A stretch of 64,000 bases of DNA from Cyanoderma ruficeps (lineage: Eukaryota; Chordata; Aves; Passeriformes; Timaliidae), in contig VZDJ01000174.1 in NCBI GenBank assembly GCA_008694505.1, positions 9,888,286 through 9,952,285 of the forward strand, read 5' to 3'. Below the pieces are notes generated by a model. It was not told the DNA's origin. It did no database searches and saw only the letters and a program-made list of their open reading frames with translations. The translations under genes and the position numbers were made by a program. Positions 25,701 through 38,900 of this stretch are shown here, piece by piece (position 1 is the stretch's first letter; every line of letters starts with the position of its first letter).

Positions 25701-28700
25701 CAGCTTTTTATGGGAACAGAAATCTCCGAATTAATTAGCCATTTCTTATTTAGTTCTTCAAGCCCCAAAAGTAAGAGAAAGGAAGAAAGAAAACACAAAA
25801 AACAGTAAGTAGTGATTCATGGAGTTCCCTGCCCTGCCTGCACAGTGTGGGGCTAGGAAGTGCTTGATGTGGTGGGGCCCCTGGAGCTAACACCTGCTGC
25901 ACAGCTCTAAGCATTTCTCAGGATTATTTTGAAGCTAAAACCAGCAATTCTGGTTTTGCCAGAACGGAAAAAGGTTTTGTAGAGGCTGGAGATCTTTCCT
26001 CTCCCTTTCTTTTGTGACACCTCTTTCTGTACTTTGTGTATCTTGCACGGATGTGCAGAGTCTTGTCCACCCAGTCCAGAGAAAAGGCTCCAGCTTTTCT
26101 GGTGGGGGCAGCATGAGAGGCTGAACTCTGACCTGCCAAAAGGGCAGGTTGGCACACCCTTACTGAGAGGGCCTCAGCAACTCCTGGTTTGCTGCTCTAG
26201 GAGGTTGCATTAGGACCTACTCAGGAGATACAGTACAGCCAAGGATCTGAATGGGGTCAAGGGGAAGAGAAGAGATTGTTTGGAGGGGATGGAGTTCCCA
26301 GGTTCAGCCCTGGAGCGTTAGCACAGCCCAGTCCTTGTCCTGTGGGGCACATAATCGAGGGGCATGGTATAAAATGGGGTTCCTCAGGACTGTAAGCTGC
26401 CTCGAGTTTTCCCTTTGTTCTCTGTCTTCTGCAACCTGTGGCTTCTTAGCTGCTTTCAGAGCAAGGAAACAGTCCTGGGGCTGAGCCTTGGGCACTGATC
26501 CCCTGGTCAGCTTTGCTGGGGCCTGCACAGGCCACCTCCATTGCATGCAGAAAGCCAGTCTCCTTTCTTTTTGCTAAGATTTCTGTGCATTAAGTGGCAC
26601 AGTTTCAGCTCAGTTTCCCCTCAAACTGGGCTGCCCTGCACCCAAAAACCTCCGTGGTAAAAGAGAGGCTTCCTAAATTATCTCTAAAAGGAGGCATCTC
26701 CCCAGGCTAATACAGCAGTACCCTAACAGTGCAGTTAAACCTAAGATCCATGTCCTGCTGTGTGCCCTGACCTCAGGGAGCTGGAGCTGCTGGAATTGCT
26801 CTTTGGAGATAAACCAGCCAGGGCATTTTAGCCTCATCCTTCTGCTGGCAAATCAGAGCTCAGCCACTCCCAGTTTCTGCAAACCTTTTGCTCCCAGGCA
26901 TGGATCAGATGGATCCCATGAGGATTTTTGTATAATCACTCTGCTATGACTTATCTTTGCATCGAGCAACTGGTTATCTAAATCACACAGGACTAGTTTT
27001 CCCTTCTGCAGGAAGGGAAAACAAATTGGAGGGACTGGTGCAGGGGGTGAAGTGCAAACACAGGGATTTCCACACAAATCCACCATATGAGTGAAAGATT
27101 TTCAGTGTTGCTGATTTCAGCTGTATGGAAATAAGAAAGGAGGATCCCAAAATACGAAGTTTTAAAAAAATGTAATCATTGGGTGTGAAAACAGCCAGGC
27201 AGAGTTGAAGGAATTGCCCTGGAGGTTGCCCTTTTGTCCTAAAGGAGATGCTGTTCTCAAGCAATTATTTGCTGAGGTTTTATACCAGCAAGGTGCTAAA
27301 TGCTGTCCAAGCAGGTTGTATTTGTGCTGTCAGTGCCTGTGTAGTGTGGCCACTACACTATTCCTAGGCTGTTCCCACCAGCTGACCCACAGTTAGCTTT
27401 GCCTGCTGGCACAGCCATGCCAGCCTGAGCAGATTGAAACACTTCCAGATCTAAAATAACTGCTACGGTGAACAAAGGTGGGAGGAATGGGGCACAGAAG
27501 GTGGCAGCTAGCCTGCCACCCATGTCACCCTGCTCTCTGCACCCAGGACTTCAGCTGCTGGCATGGACGACTATAGCCCTTAAGTAACAGGGCCAGGTAA
27601 TCCATGAGAAACAGCCTGGTGGTGCAAAGGGAATTGCAGCAGGGCACTGGCCCTCTGTCCCCTACACACAGTTTGCTGAGAACTGTCCTCAGGCCCTGTC
27701 AGAAAAGGCAGCACCAGTGACTGGGCACCTGTCAGAAGGCAGGGAAATGATCCTGTCTCTCAAGCAGGAACTGTGCACAAGGCAGGCTGTGCTTAGGGAA
27801 GCTGTACTTTGTGCAGCAACCATGAGAGCTGCCCACAGGACTGGCTAAATGCTCCCACCTGGAGAGGGTGGGGAAGGCTGGCTGCTACTGAGTGTACTCT
27901 ATCACTTGGAGCATGTCCTTCTGTACCTGCTCTTTAACAAGGAGCCAGCACTAGGGAGAGGTGTGGAGGTTTGTGATGGGCTGCCCAGAGAGATGATGCT
28001 TCCCCCAAGGCTCAGCAACAGGAAGGTCTTGGGCTGTTACCTGGCTGTTATAGGGTAGGCTGCAGGATGAAAGGCAAGCACATGGCCTTTTAAGGTCTTG
28101 AAAGGATTGGTACCAGTTGCTGCACTTCCACATGCTTGTCCACAAGTCTTCCCCCAGCATGCTACAGAGCCAACCTAATAGCTTGTGTGTAAAATGCTAG
28201 CAGAGATCTCAGGAAGATGTCACTACAGCAATGAAGGGACGGGGAATTTCTCATGCCTTGATATTCTGTGCCATGTTTCATACATCAATCTCTTCAGTTT
28301 AAAAGGCATACCTCCCTTCTGATTTGAACATTATCGACCTCAGCCTTCAGCTGCTGGCTCTTGCATCCCCCCACTTGCTAACCTAATGCTGGTTTTCCTT
28401 TCTGCTTCTTAAAGCTCTCGTGGGCGCACCCGGAAATCCCATCGGCATCGGCGCTGCCACTCTCGCTCGGAGAGCTCCGACTCCCACTCCCTCAGCTGCC
28501 GGAGCAGGTAACAGCCCTGCTCCCATCAGCGTCCTCAGCACTTCCTGCTGGGCTCAAGGATGTGGCTGCCACAGCCTGTGTGACCCACAGGCTTTCTGTG
28601 CACAGCCACTTCCCATTCTGGTAGCAGCAAAGTCACACACTGGGGGCTGAGCTGTTTGTGGTCTCAGCTATGGAAGGGTTTTGCCTCAAGAAGCAGTGGC

Positions 28701-29924
28701 TGCAGCTTTTTGGTCTGACAGTCATTTTTAATCCCCATGGCTGATGATCAGCCCATGACAGCTGATTCCACTCTAGCGTCCCTTCCCCAGCCCAAGGGCT
28801 CAGTACTGCTGATGTCCCAGGAAACCCTTAAACATGGTCTTAGCAATGGAAATATATTTGCCCGTGGCAATCTATAGTTGTTGTCTTTGACCTGATTAAA
28901 ATCTCTCCTCTGGATGACAGATGCATCCTGGGGCCGGCTAAGTGGATGCTGGTGCTAGACCCAGCATTGCTGCAATAGCAAGTGATTTATACACATAATG
29001 AGTTCATGTTTCATGTTCTCTGAAAGCACTTGAACAGCCCACCCCCACTCTCCTACTTTATTCCTCCTAAGTAATGGGAATTTTCTTATGAAAAGCTGAG
29101 GATCAGTGGGGGGAGGAATGCAATCAGTAATTGGAAGGGTGCTCATGCAAGAGCAGAGTGGGTTTTCACTTGGAGGTGTATCACCATAGGAACATTCTAG
29201 GGTGCACAAAGGTCATGGCTTGCCTTGAGCCACCATAAAATCATGCACTGGAGCTGAAATTTGAGGTTAAGGTCCAAAGCCTGGATGCAAAATTACTATT
29301 TTTCTTTTAAAGTAGAAAGGCAAAACATCCCTTTTCTCTCCCTCATGACTCCACAGAGTAGTCATGTGGAAGAACATTCTCCCATACACAGCCTTAGCCT
29401 TAGCACAGACCTGCCAAGGGTTGGTGTGGAGCTGGCAGAGGGCCCTGCTGCAATCCTAAGGAATAACATTTTGGCTGTTCCTGTCTCCTGGAGGCACAGA
29501 GCCAGGTCTCGGGAGGAAGGGCGTAAAACACGGCGAAGACGCTCCTGGCACCATTCAAAGATCACAGCAAAGAGAAGCTCCTCTGCAGAGGTTCAGGCCA
29601 GTCAAAAAGCCAGCCAAACCCTCCCACTCTACAGCTTCCTGTCTTCTAAGGAAGTAGTAAGTATTACACGCTGTCCTTCTTTGCTTGAACTAGCCAGAGG
29701 AATCTGGGCAAGAACTCTGATATGAAATTTTTATAACTCAATTATAGTGATGTTAGACGAACTTGGTTAAACCGTATTATTAATTCATGGTGCTGTTTTC
29801 CAATGTATGTAAAGTCATTCCTTCCTTCAGCACTTTCACACCAAGGGTGGGGCTGGAGAGGGGGGAAACTTGCAAAGCCTTTAGCCTATGAATAATGAAT
29901 TGAGGACATTTAACAAAAAAANNN

Positions 29925-29958
<34 letters not shown>

Positions 29959-32900
29959 AGTGGCCTCCAGAAACGATATTTTAAAGGGAAGAGTTTGTTA
30001 TGCAGTCTTTGCTCAGCTGCTCCGTGAACTTCATTCACTGGTCTTTACATCCAAAAGTTTAGTTCTTCAGGCTAAAAAAGGGTATCAAACATATACAAAA
30101 GGAAAATTTACATTTAATGAGCTGGTGATTGGCATGGAATGTTTTCTGACTATCAGGATCCTTCTAGGATCACTGTTCCTCTGGACTGACAAGCCCAGGG
30201 GCCAAATTTGGAACTTATGAGCAGCCCTCATTGATGCTAATGGGAACTGCATGTGCATCGGAGGGTAAAACCAGGCTCAGTGCTTTGGGATGTTTTTCCA
30301 TATACCCAGAAAGAGATGATATAATACATGAATTGAGGGAGCAAGAGATGGAGAGAAATATTAGATAGAGATTGATATCAGTCTTCCTTTTCTGTGGAAT
30401 GTTTCCCCTTTGTTCCTGGCAGCAGTAAAGCAGAGGTGTGATGCCCTGACTGTGGTGTTGGTGTCAGATAGGCACTCTGGAGAGAGAAATTGCTCCATAG
30501 GACCGGAGGTAGCTCAGGATCTGATAGTCACACGTGAGGATGTGTAATGCTAGAGGTGTTTTGAGCGCAGAGTCCTCCAAGCCCCAAAGTTGTTTTCTCC
30601 TTTAGGCCCAGTCATCAGTTGGAAATAGCTCAGCCACACGCAGGAGCTACATCAGATAGGAGAGAGATGGTGCCAGCAAGACAAGAGACTCTACCCACTC
30701 ACCCACACAGACAGTGTGCTGATCAAAATACCCAGGGATTGTACGTGGGTACAGACAGGCACAAGCTGTCTCTCAACATTATAGATATGCATATTTGCTC
30801 TCGTTATAGAGCGTGTGGGGCCATGTGAGTCAGTGCTTGTAAAGCCTTATAAGGCAGCGTGGGGAGCAGAACCTCACACCACACGCTGATGTGTGCACGC
30901 ACACGCAAAGGAAGAAAAACAAGGTATGAAGCTCATTGTCATGAACTGGGGGTGTTGCTGACTTCAGAGCTCCTCCCCTCCCAAAAAAAAAAAAAAAAAC
31001 AACCAGCCAAAGACTGCATCATGTCACCAGGGTGCTCTTTAGTTCAAGCGGCGTATTTTTCATAAATGCTTTTGAGCCTAAGCCTAGTTTTTAATTAGTG
31101 CTAGGTTTCCTCTCTCGGAAGCCAGGCTCCCTAAGTCCTGTGAGGCCAACTGCCAGCTGTTCTGTTTCCTGAGAAAGAGTAAACTCTAATTTAAAATTTT
31201 AAAAGCTTTAAAATGAGCTAAACTCAAGCATCCTGCACTCTTCCATTTGCTTCACTCGAAGTAAATGAGAGAAGCAAATGGAAAAGCTGCAGGGAAGGGA
31301 AGACAAGAGCTTGATAGTTCCGGATGCAGGGGGTGGATGCAAAGTAAAAGTCATCAGGATACTCCTGTGTTCTATCTAGTAAGGGTTAATAACTTAGGCA
31401 AATATTTTAATGACTAAAAGGCATAATGACTGATGAAAGCCACCACTGTCCTCTCCTCCTGTCCCCAAAAGAAGTACATTCTCTTGGGACACCATTCAAG
31501 AGCACATTTAAGCACTTGCTCAAATTGAAGCCCCTGGTTCAGAGCTGCCCCTGAAATTTTGCTGAATGAGGTCATTAAATATCATGTACTCAAAACTGGC
31601 AAGGGAAAAGTGGAATGGGAACCTTTAGTCTCATTTATTAATGACTATACACAACCCTTTGATGCCTTTCCTTTTCATGAGTTAAATGGTTGCTGTATGA
31701 ATAAGCTTCGTTCTGTCAGACTTTGAGAGCAGCCTGAAATGAAAATGTGCTCTTGTAGAATATGTTGATCACATATTAAAAAAAAAATGCTGGGGAATAA
31801 AGGATTTTGTGAAAAAAATCAGAATTAGGAATCAAAAATGCCATGTTTCAGTCCTCTGTGAGAGTTGTATATTACACTCCTGATCCTTCCATCTGGCCTG
31901 GGCTTCCAAAGCAAACCATCCTTAACTGGGGAGGTGCACTGTCATATCTCAAAAGGAAAGGGACTGTCCAAGGAGGAACAGGGAAAAATACACAGAGATA
32001 CAGAGAAAGATGAGATAATGCCTTAGCACTTCCAAAACAAGGGGTTTGCTTTTCAAGATGTTTTTATTCTACATTGTTTTGCTTCTGAAAATTTGAGGTG
32101 CTTTGTGGTAAATTGTGCTATCCTCTCCACCCTATTTGTCTTCATTCCTTTGTAATGAAACAGCCACAATTTCTAACTAGGTCTACCTGGAACTGCTAAG
32201 GGATAAAGCACACAAAATAATGCCCTGCCTATGCATCTACCTTGCTGCTTCCTCCCCTCTTTCTGCCAAAGCTGATGCACCCACACATGCCTGAACACAT
32301 GCAGAAACACCTCAAAGTTCCCTGCTACTTTTCTTTTTGGCAGTAAATTTCCAAGCTTCTCCCTCTCCTTCTCCTTCAATCCCATGGAGCCGCAATAGGC
32401 ACCCATGGAGAGCAGGATTGTGGGCCTGTGCCTCAGCAGGCACAGGGAAGCTGTGGGTAATGTGCATCATTTATTTCTGTGCAGAATACCCCTGCCCAGC
32501 TGCAGGCACTTTATTCCACACCGACACAGATGGATGACTGTGCCACTGTGCTTTCCTCTAGCAGTGCAATATAAATACCTGCAGGGCACAGATCTAATTG
32601 CCTTTGTTGTTGCTGATGAAGATAACTGCACCGAGCATACACTTTCCTTGCCAGCTCCTTTGCTTTCACTGTAACTCATTTGTGATGCCACAAATTATTA
32701 CAGGCTTGAGCCAGATTTCCAGTGAAGCTCAGTGGGGTACAGCTGGCCCAAATGATGCTGTTTGTCTTTGTGCTCGTGTCTGCAGGAAGGTAGAACGAGG
32801 AAATGCTGTGCAGGGACTGGGACAGAGGCTGCAAGGCTGAGGAAACCTTATGGCAGACCTGCCTATTGGCTTGCTGCTGTTGTTTTCTAGCCTGGGTTTT

Positions 32901-35900
32901 GGCTTACATAGGAAAAACTATTCTTTTGAGTGCTAGGCAGCATGTTTTTGACAGCAAACAGAGCCCTTCAAGAGCAGAAAGGCAAAACCTTCTATAAATA
33001 TGGAAGTTGTTCTCTTTTCCCATTTTCCCTTCACAGCTGGTGGACTGAGGTTATCCCTGGTTATTGTCTGAAAAATCCACAGCTCAGTGCTGGGAGCAGC
33101 AGCTGGGGGGAAAGTATCAGTTCCTGTATCCATTGAAGGGCTGGGCTGTGCACCAGCTACCAAAAAGAGGTGGTGGAAGACAAGCCCTTGCTCCAAAGCA
33201 ATGCCAGCCTGGCTCAAGCTGAGGTGGGGAAACAATGCCTGCACCACAGCAAGCTAAAAAGATCCTTGAAAAGAAATAAACCTTTGCTTGGCATTCTCTG
33301 GAGTTTACCCCAGCATTGTATTGGTGAGCCAGGCTGCTCAACAGTGTCGCCATCCAGCCCCAAATGACCCAAGCCCAGGGCTTGCAGGGACAGCTGTGTC
33401 ATTGCCTCCCTGCTCTGGGACTCCGCTTAGCCCTTGTGGTACAGAAAGCCTCACCCTGAACTCCCCATCCAGCCAAAAAAAGGGGATTTTCCCACTCAGT
33501 GTTCTCTGTGGTACAGAAAGCCTCACCCCAAACTCCCCATCCAGCCAAAAAAAAAGGTGGATTTTCCCACTCAGTATTCCTCGAGTCAGGGACTCATAAC
33601 TGTGCAAAGAGGGGATACACTGAATTGCTACAGAACTTCTGGTTTTTTGTACTCAGAAGTTGGCTTTTCAGCTGGGGTAGGTTCTCAGCAGAGGTGAGGT
33701 CGTTTCCCCCGAGTTGTGGCAGGTGGAGGAGCCCCGGGGCAGGCGCAGAGCCCCATCCCCAGCAGCCCCAGCAGGTGCTGTCCCTGTGCCGGTGGCTCTG
33801 GCAGATGTCAGCCGGGCCCTCGTGGAGAGCAGGGCTGGCCGGGGTCACCGACACAAGTGTTTCACTCCTTTCATTAGCACAGCGCCTAGAAAAAGGGAGA
33901 AAGGCAGACGTTATGCCCCTATGAAAGGGAAATTAACTCCGCTTTGAAGTGAGTTGCAAACAAGAGAAAAAAGACCCAGGGAAGAAATCCTGTGGCTCCG
34001 AGTGAGGCTGTGCCACGCTGCTGTCCCCGTATGGCTGAGACAACGCATTGTCATCTCTCGGCCCGGGGCTGTTTGTGGCACAGTAAATGGAGCTGTTGGG
34101 TTTAATTGGAAGACGAGCAGTGATTGTATTTTTGTAACCTATTAGGCTGTGCTGCCTCTTGGTCTGGGATTGCACTTGGAATTACAGTCTGGAATATGAG
34201 TGAGGGCCTCATTTCTGCTCCCCCCCCCCCNCCCCCCCCCCATCTTGATTAAATAATGATTTGAAACAAAAAATCCAATAAATACATATCCCGGGGTCCC
34301 TTGAGGGCAGCAGTATGTTCCCTGCTGAAAGCTGGATGAAGCAAAGTTCACTGAGATTATTTAATTACTTATTAGGGGTTGTGTGCGGGGGGAAATCCAA
34401 ATGTTCACATAGAGAGAATTAGATTTGTGAAAGAGCAGGCTCTTTTAAGCCACCCTAGAAAAGTAAAAAGCCATTAGAATTCAGAATCACACAGAATGGT
34501 GTGATTCAATTGAGCTCTGTGCAATGTTTTTAGATGTGGTACTGTCTTTACATCCTGGGTGTCTGGCATGACTTTCAGAAACAGTAAAATGGGACCACAA
34601 GCAAAGCCAAGGTCATCCAGTGGGGTATATGGGGAATTGGTCTGAGCAGGCAGGCAAGCTGATCACCCTGAGACTTGTCCTGGCTTTTGCTGCAGGGCAG
34701 AACCTCCCCCAGAGCCTGCAGGAGGCTACTGGCTACAGCCTGGTGCCCCAGGGTGGTGGGGCTGGGAAGCTGCTGTGTCCCCCCTGGCACCTCCCGTGCC
34801 CCATCCAGAGCCTCCAGCCCTCACCCAGACTGTCAGCTCCATATTTCACTGATATCCACAATGCCTCTCCCCAGAATGTTCCTGCCACAGATGTTGAACT
34901 ACAAAGAAGCTTGTTGATCCTCCCGGTCATTTGACAGATTTTGTGATGTGCTGACAACAGTTGCTGCTTTGAACATAGATGTCAGGCAAGGCAGAGCAGA
35001 AGCAAGGATGCCAGGTCCCAGAGTCACTCTGAAAAGCTGGTTTAGAAATGCCAAGAAACTGCTGTATCTCTTGGCAGAAATAACAGCCTTTCAATTTAAA
35101 CTGGGAAGGAGCAGAAGGAAGGTATTTCTGTGTGTGATGCTGGGGTCACAGTCCCTTGGAGCAGCCCTGTGCCCACTCCAGGCTCATCCCTAGCCAGGGA
35201 GTACCTCACATGGTGGTTTTATGCCTGTAAGGGAAAGGTGGTGAAAAGCTGGTCGTCTCTGGGTTAGGATTCAGCTTGAATGCAAACCAAAACCCATCTT
35301 TTATGAAAAATACCTGGTAACATATTTGAAACTGCAATCCTCTATCTTCTGGAATGTGGCTGGGAAGAGTGCAGTGGTCTATAGCACAGAGGTCAGACCT
35401 CTTGGGGTTCTGGATGTGGCATCAGGGTTCAGAAAGTACTGGTGAAAAGCAGAGCTGGCTATTTGGCTCCCTTAGGCTCCTGTGACGTTCCAGTTTCTGC
35501 TGGAGTAAGCAAGGAATGGTAGAGAATTACTAGACCTGAGAAGAAGCAAGGAGGAGTTCCAGATGCTGAAATGAGGACTTGCAATGTGTGTCTCCCTTCA
35601 TTCCTAGTTGGGAACATTTGGGAGACGTTTCTGCTCTGTCCAGGGCTTCTGCATTGAAGGTGCAAGTTGGCTAATGAAGAAGGATCGCTTACTTTCCCAT
35701 GTTTGCTGCTGGGGCTTCTGATTCCTCTGAGCTGGGACTGAGCATCAATTAGAAGTTCGTGTGGGGTGGAGATGGGGAACTCCATTATGGATGAACCAGT
35801 CCCTTATCCCTGAAGCAGTAATGCTTCTCTCCCCGGCAACACAGAAAGTACTTGGAGATCCTCCAGCTCCAGGTGTTCTCAGAGCACCAGAGTGTTGTGG

Positions 35901-38900
35901 GCAGTCATCCTTCTGCAGACTGTGCTGAGAGCTGCTGTGGGTGTTGGCAGCTCTGCTCTGGTTTCAGTCGCTGCTGGTTCAGCACCTGTGTCCGAGTCAG
36001 CTGTCCCTGTCCCACTTAGCACCTTGAACTGGGTCAGGAGCACCTCTCCCTGGGGACACAGATTGAATGCCACAGGCAGGAGCGTGGATATGGAGGCACC
36101 ATCTGATAGGATGAAGGAGATCCATGTGAAACATGACACAGGCTGAGTCTGCAGCCCCTCTGAGGATGAAAAAGCCATCCAGTCCAGAGCTAAACTTTCC
36201 AAAGTGGCTGGCCCTGTGCCTGCTGTGTGACAGCTGATCCAGGTCTCCTCTGCTGCCTGAGATAGCACCAACATTGTAATGTGTTTTTTTGACTCAGAAA
36301 GCACCAGACTGGTGAGGGCATGGCCCAGGTCCCCAGTGTGGAGAGCATGGCATAGATGGGGGCATTGTGTGCCCCAGAGCGTGGCATGAGGGCATGTGCA
36401 CGTGTTTGAGGGAGCACGGCTTGCTGGGAACATGTTTGGAGGACTGTCCTGAGTGGGGGGAGCCAAACCTGTGTGTCCACACTCTAAGAACCCTGCACCA
36501 AACCTCGTGGGTGGGTTTGAGGAGAGTGGAGGCTCTGAGTGAAAGAGGAGGAGGCCACATGAGAGTGCAGACGTGTGCATTGGTCCCCAGTTCTCACCCC
36601 ATTGCAAGGGCAGGTGTCAGCACTAACATAGCCTCACTCCCAGTGCTGCCACGTTCCTGAGCTGGCTCAGGTAAATGCCAGTGTAGTTAAAACTGAACTA
36701 TAAAATACTGAAATGATGTAAATTCCCTTGGTGGTGCCCAGAGTCCCAGAGAATAGCCCTGCCCAGGTCAGTCTATGTGAGTTTAAGCTCCTCGCTTGCC
36801 CTGTAGTGTTCAGCAACCCAGCCAGGGTGTGGCTGGCCCCCTTGCAGAGGCTGGCAGGAGCAGGGCTGCCATCCCCTTCCCCACAGGTCTCTGATTCACA
36901 GTGTGGGGATACTTTTCCTCCTCTATTCTTTTGCTTCTTCCCTCACTCGAGTTCCCTTTGTCATTTCAATACAACCCAGGGGGATTCAGTGCAAGCTGCA
37001 GCTTTCAGCACAGGCCATCAGCCTCCAGGAACGGGCTGGACAGGCTAATTTAAAGCAGAAGGAAACAAAAATGAATAATAAGGGAGACAAGCGAGCAGAC
37101 AAAAAGCAGTCATGACATTTGCATAGAGGAGGCAGCAAACAGTTGGCAGTGTGGATTGAAGAGAGGGTTTATGTTTTTTTCATGTAATTTGAGACTCTAA
37201 TGATGGACTTATGTTGCCCGCTCTTCCTTTTTTCTTACACCTTACCTACTAAAGGAGGAGTTCTTGATGGGTAAGTGGATGCTATCCGCAAGACACCAGG
37301 GAATTTATTAGAGGTCACTTGAGCGCATTAGCTATATCTTCTTCAGGGGGTAAAAAGCACACAAAGAAGTATCTGTATACCTTTTATTTCCAAAGGGATT
37401 TTTCTTTTTCCCCTCACCCTCTTTTNCAGTGATAAGCTTGTTTATTTGCCAGTTTTTGCTTTGTACAGAAGCCCTTAATTTGATTTGATTTGGTTTTTTT
37501 GTTGCTTATTTTAGTGACATTGGTTCAGCCACTTTATTAAGGAAGCTTAAAAAATTTACTTATCTAAGTGTTTGTTTTATTTTTGGTTCCTTTGCAAGGA
37601 TTATGTAGGTTTTTTATATGTATATACCCCCCTTTTTTTTTTCTTCCCTCTTTAAGGTTAAATAAGGGCTTTGTCCTCTGTTACATTTTTAAATTTAGTT
37701 AGTTATTTATTTTAATTCTTTGGTTGCCCGCTTACTTTGTTGAACTCTTTTTGTTTAATATGAACCGCATGCTGATACTCTTTGCATGATCTCTAAATCT
37801 TCCCGTTATTATAGCAGGGGGAAAATAAGTTCCTTCTTACTGTGGATTTCTTTTAGGGATATGTGCTTTTGTTTTCTTCTCCCTTCTTCTTTTTTTCTTT
37901 CTTTCTTACTTTGTTTCTTTTCTTTCCTTTCCTTTTGTTTCAGTGCATCATGATGGTAAAATTTCTGGGTTTATTTAAAAAAAAAAAAAAGCAAAGTAAA
38001 ACCAAAAACAACCCCCCCAAAAAACCATTCAAACAATGCCAAATGGCTTTTTTGCTTTCAGATCTCTCAGTCAGGGTCTTCTGCTGACCTCTTTACCAAA
38101 ACAGACAGCTCGCCTGGCAACCTAGCCAGCCAGAATGGAGAGTATCATGAATATGACTCAGGAAACGATACTTCCTCCCCTCCCTCCACTCAAACGAGCT
38201 CATCCAGGTCAAAGGACAGCCAGGAGAAAAGAAGTCTAGTCCATGATGGCTTTGGCCATGCCTTCTCGTCCGGGAAGCCCAAACTGGCCAACAGCGATAA
38301 CAGCTCTGATTCAGGAAATTCCTTCACCAGTTGCTTTTCCCAGACCAAGGGAACAGCTTTGGAAAATCTGTCTCCAGAAGCCCAGGGACAAGACCGAAGG
38401 TCAGTGATTACCAGTAGCTGCTGCAGGCAGCCCCGTACCTGGTACGTTGTTGCTCTGTGTCTCCTGCCCGCTCCCCAGTTGCTGTGGTGAGCTGGCAGGG
38501 AGCTTTCTGTGCTCTGGAGGCAGGCAGGTACCAACCAGACCCACGGTCTTGCCAGTCTGGAGTCCAGAACCCAGTAAGGACCAGTAGTGTAGCCTGAGGA
38601 GGAAGATAAAACCCAGCCATCACATCCCTGGACATTGCTTGTGTCAGTGCTTTGGCACTGCTGTGGCTCATGCAGGGTTTGGGCCTGGCTCAGGCTGTGT
38701 TCACAGCACATCCCTGCTCACCTGGGCATGGCCATGTCAAACAAAATCTGGCCCTTCTGGGCATGATCTGAAAGGAGCATCTGGAGGCTGTCAGGCTAAT
38801 TCTCCCTCTCTGCCTACTGTGGGGAAGGGAAGTGGGGCTTGTTTCCACTCAGATCATTATGGGCTGTTCTTTCACCTGTCCCATGAGCTAAATCCAGCAT

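Larger units (their letters stand above)
29657..38061 (+). other. SRRM4: SRRM4 intron 8 (8.4 kb)
   Basis: AT-richer than the other introns. It contains an A run with three N (29915-29956), an A run at about 30983-30999, AT-rich homeodomain-motif stretches (about 31370-31850), a 72-bp duplication (33436-33582), a perfect 9-bp hairpin (34484-34507), a C run with one N (34221-34240), an octamer ATTTGCAT (37117-37124), an N at 37426, and about 600 bp of T-rich sequence before exon 9. A strong pyrimidine tract and AG end at 37943. Confidence 0.75.

Noticed and set aside
27955..28060. Possible CR1 fragment in intron 6
   Set aside because: Only short matches such as GGGCTGCCCAGAGAG are visible; too diverged to separate from chance without a library search.
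29880..29960. Poly(A) tract as the tail of a retroposed gene copy
   Set aside because: No coding-like body precedes it and no target-site duplication is evident; it looks like a homopolymer with unresolved length.
35879..36607. 242-residue reverse-strand frame in intron 8
   Set aside because: No recognisable domain, composition matches the surrounding non-coding DNA, and no splice or start context supports it.
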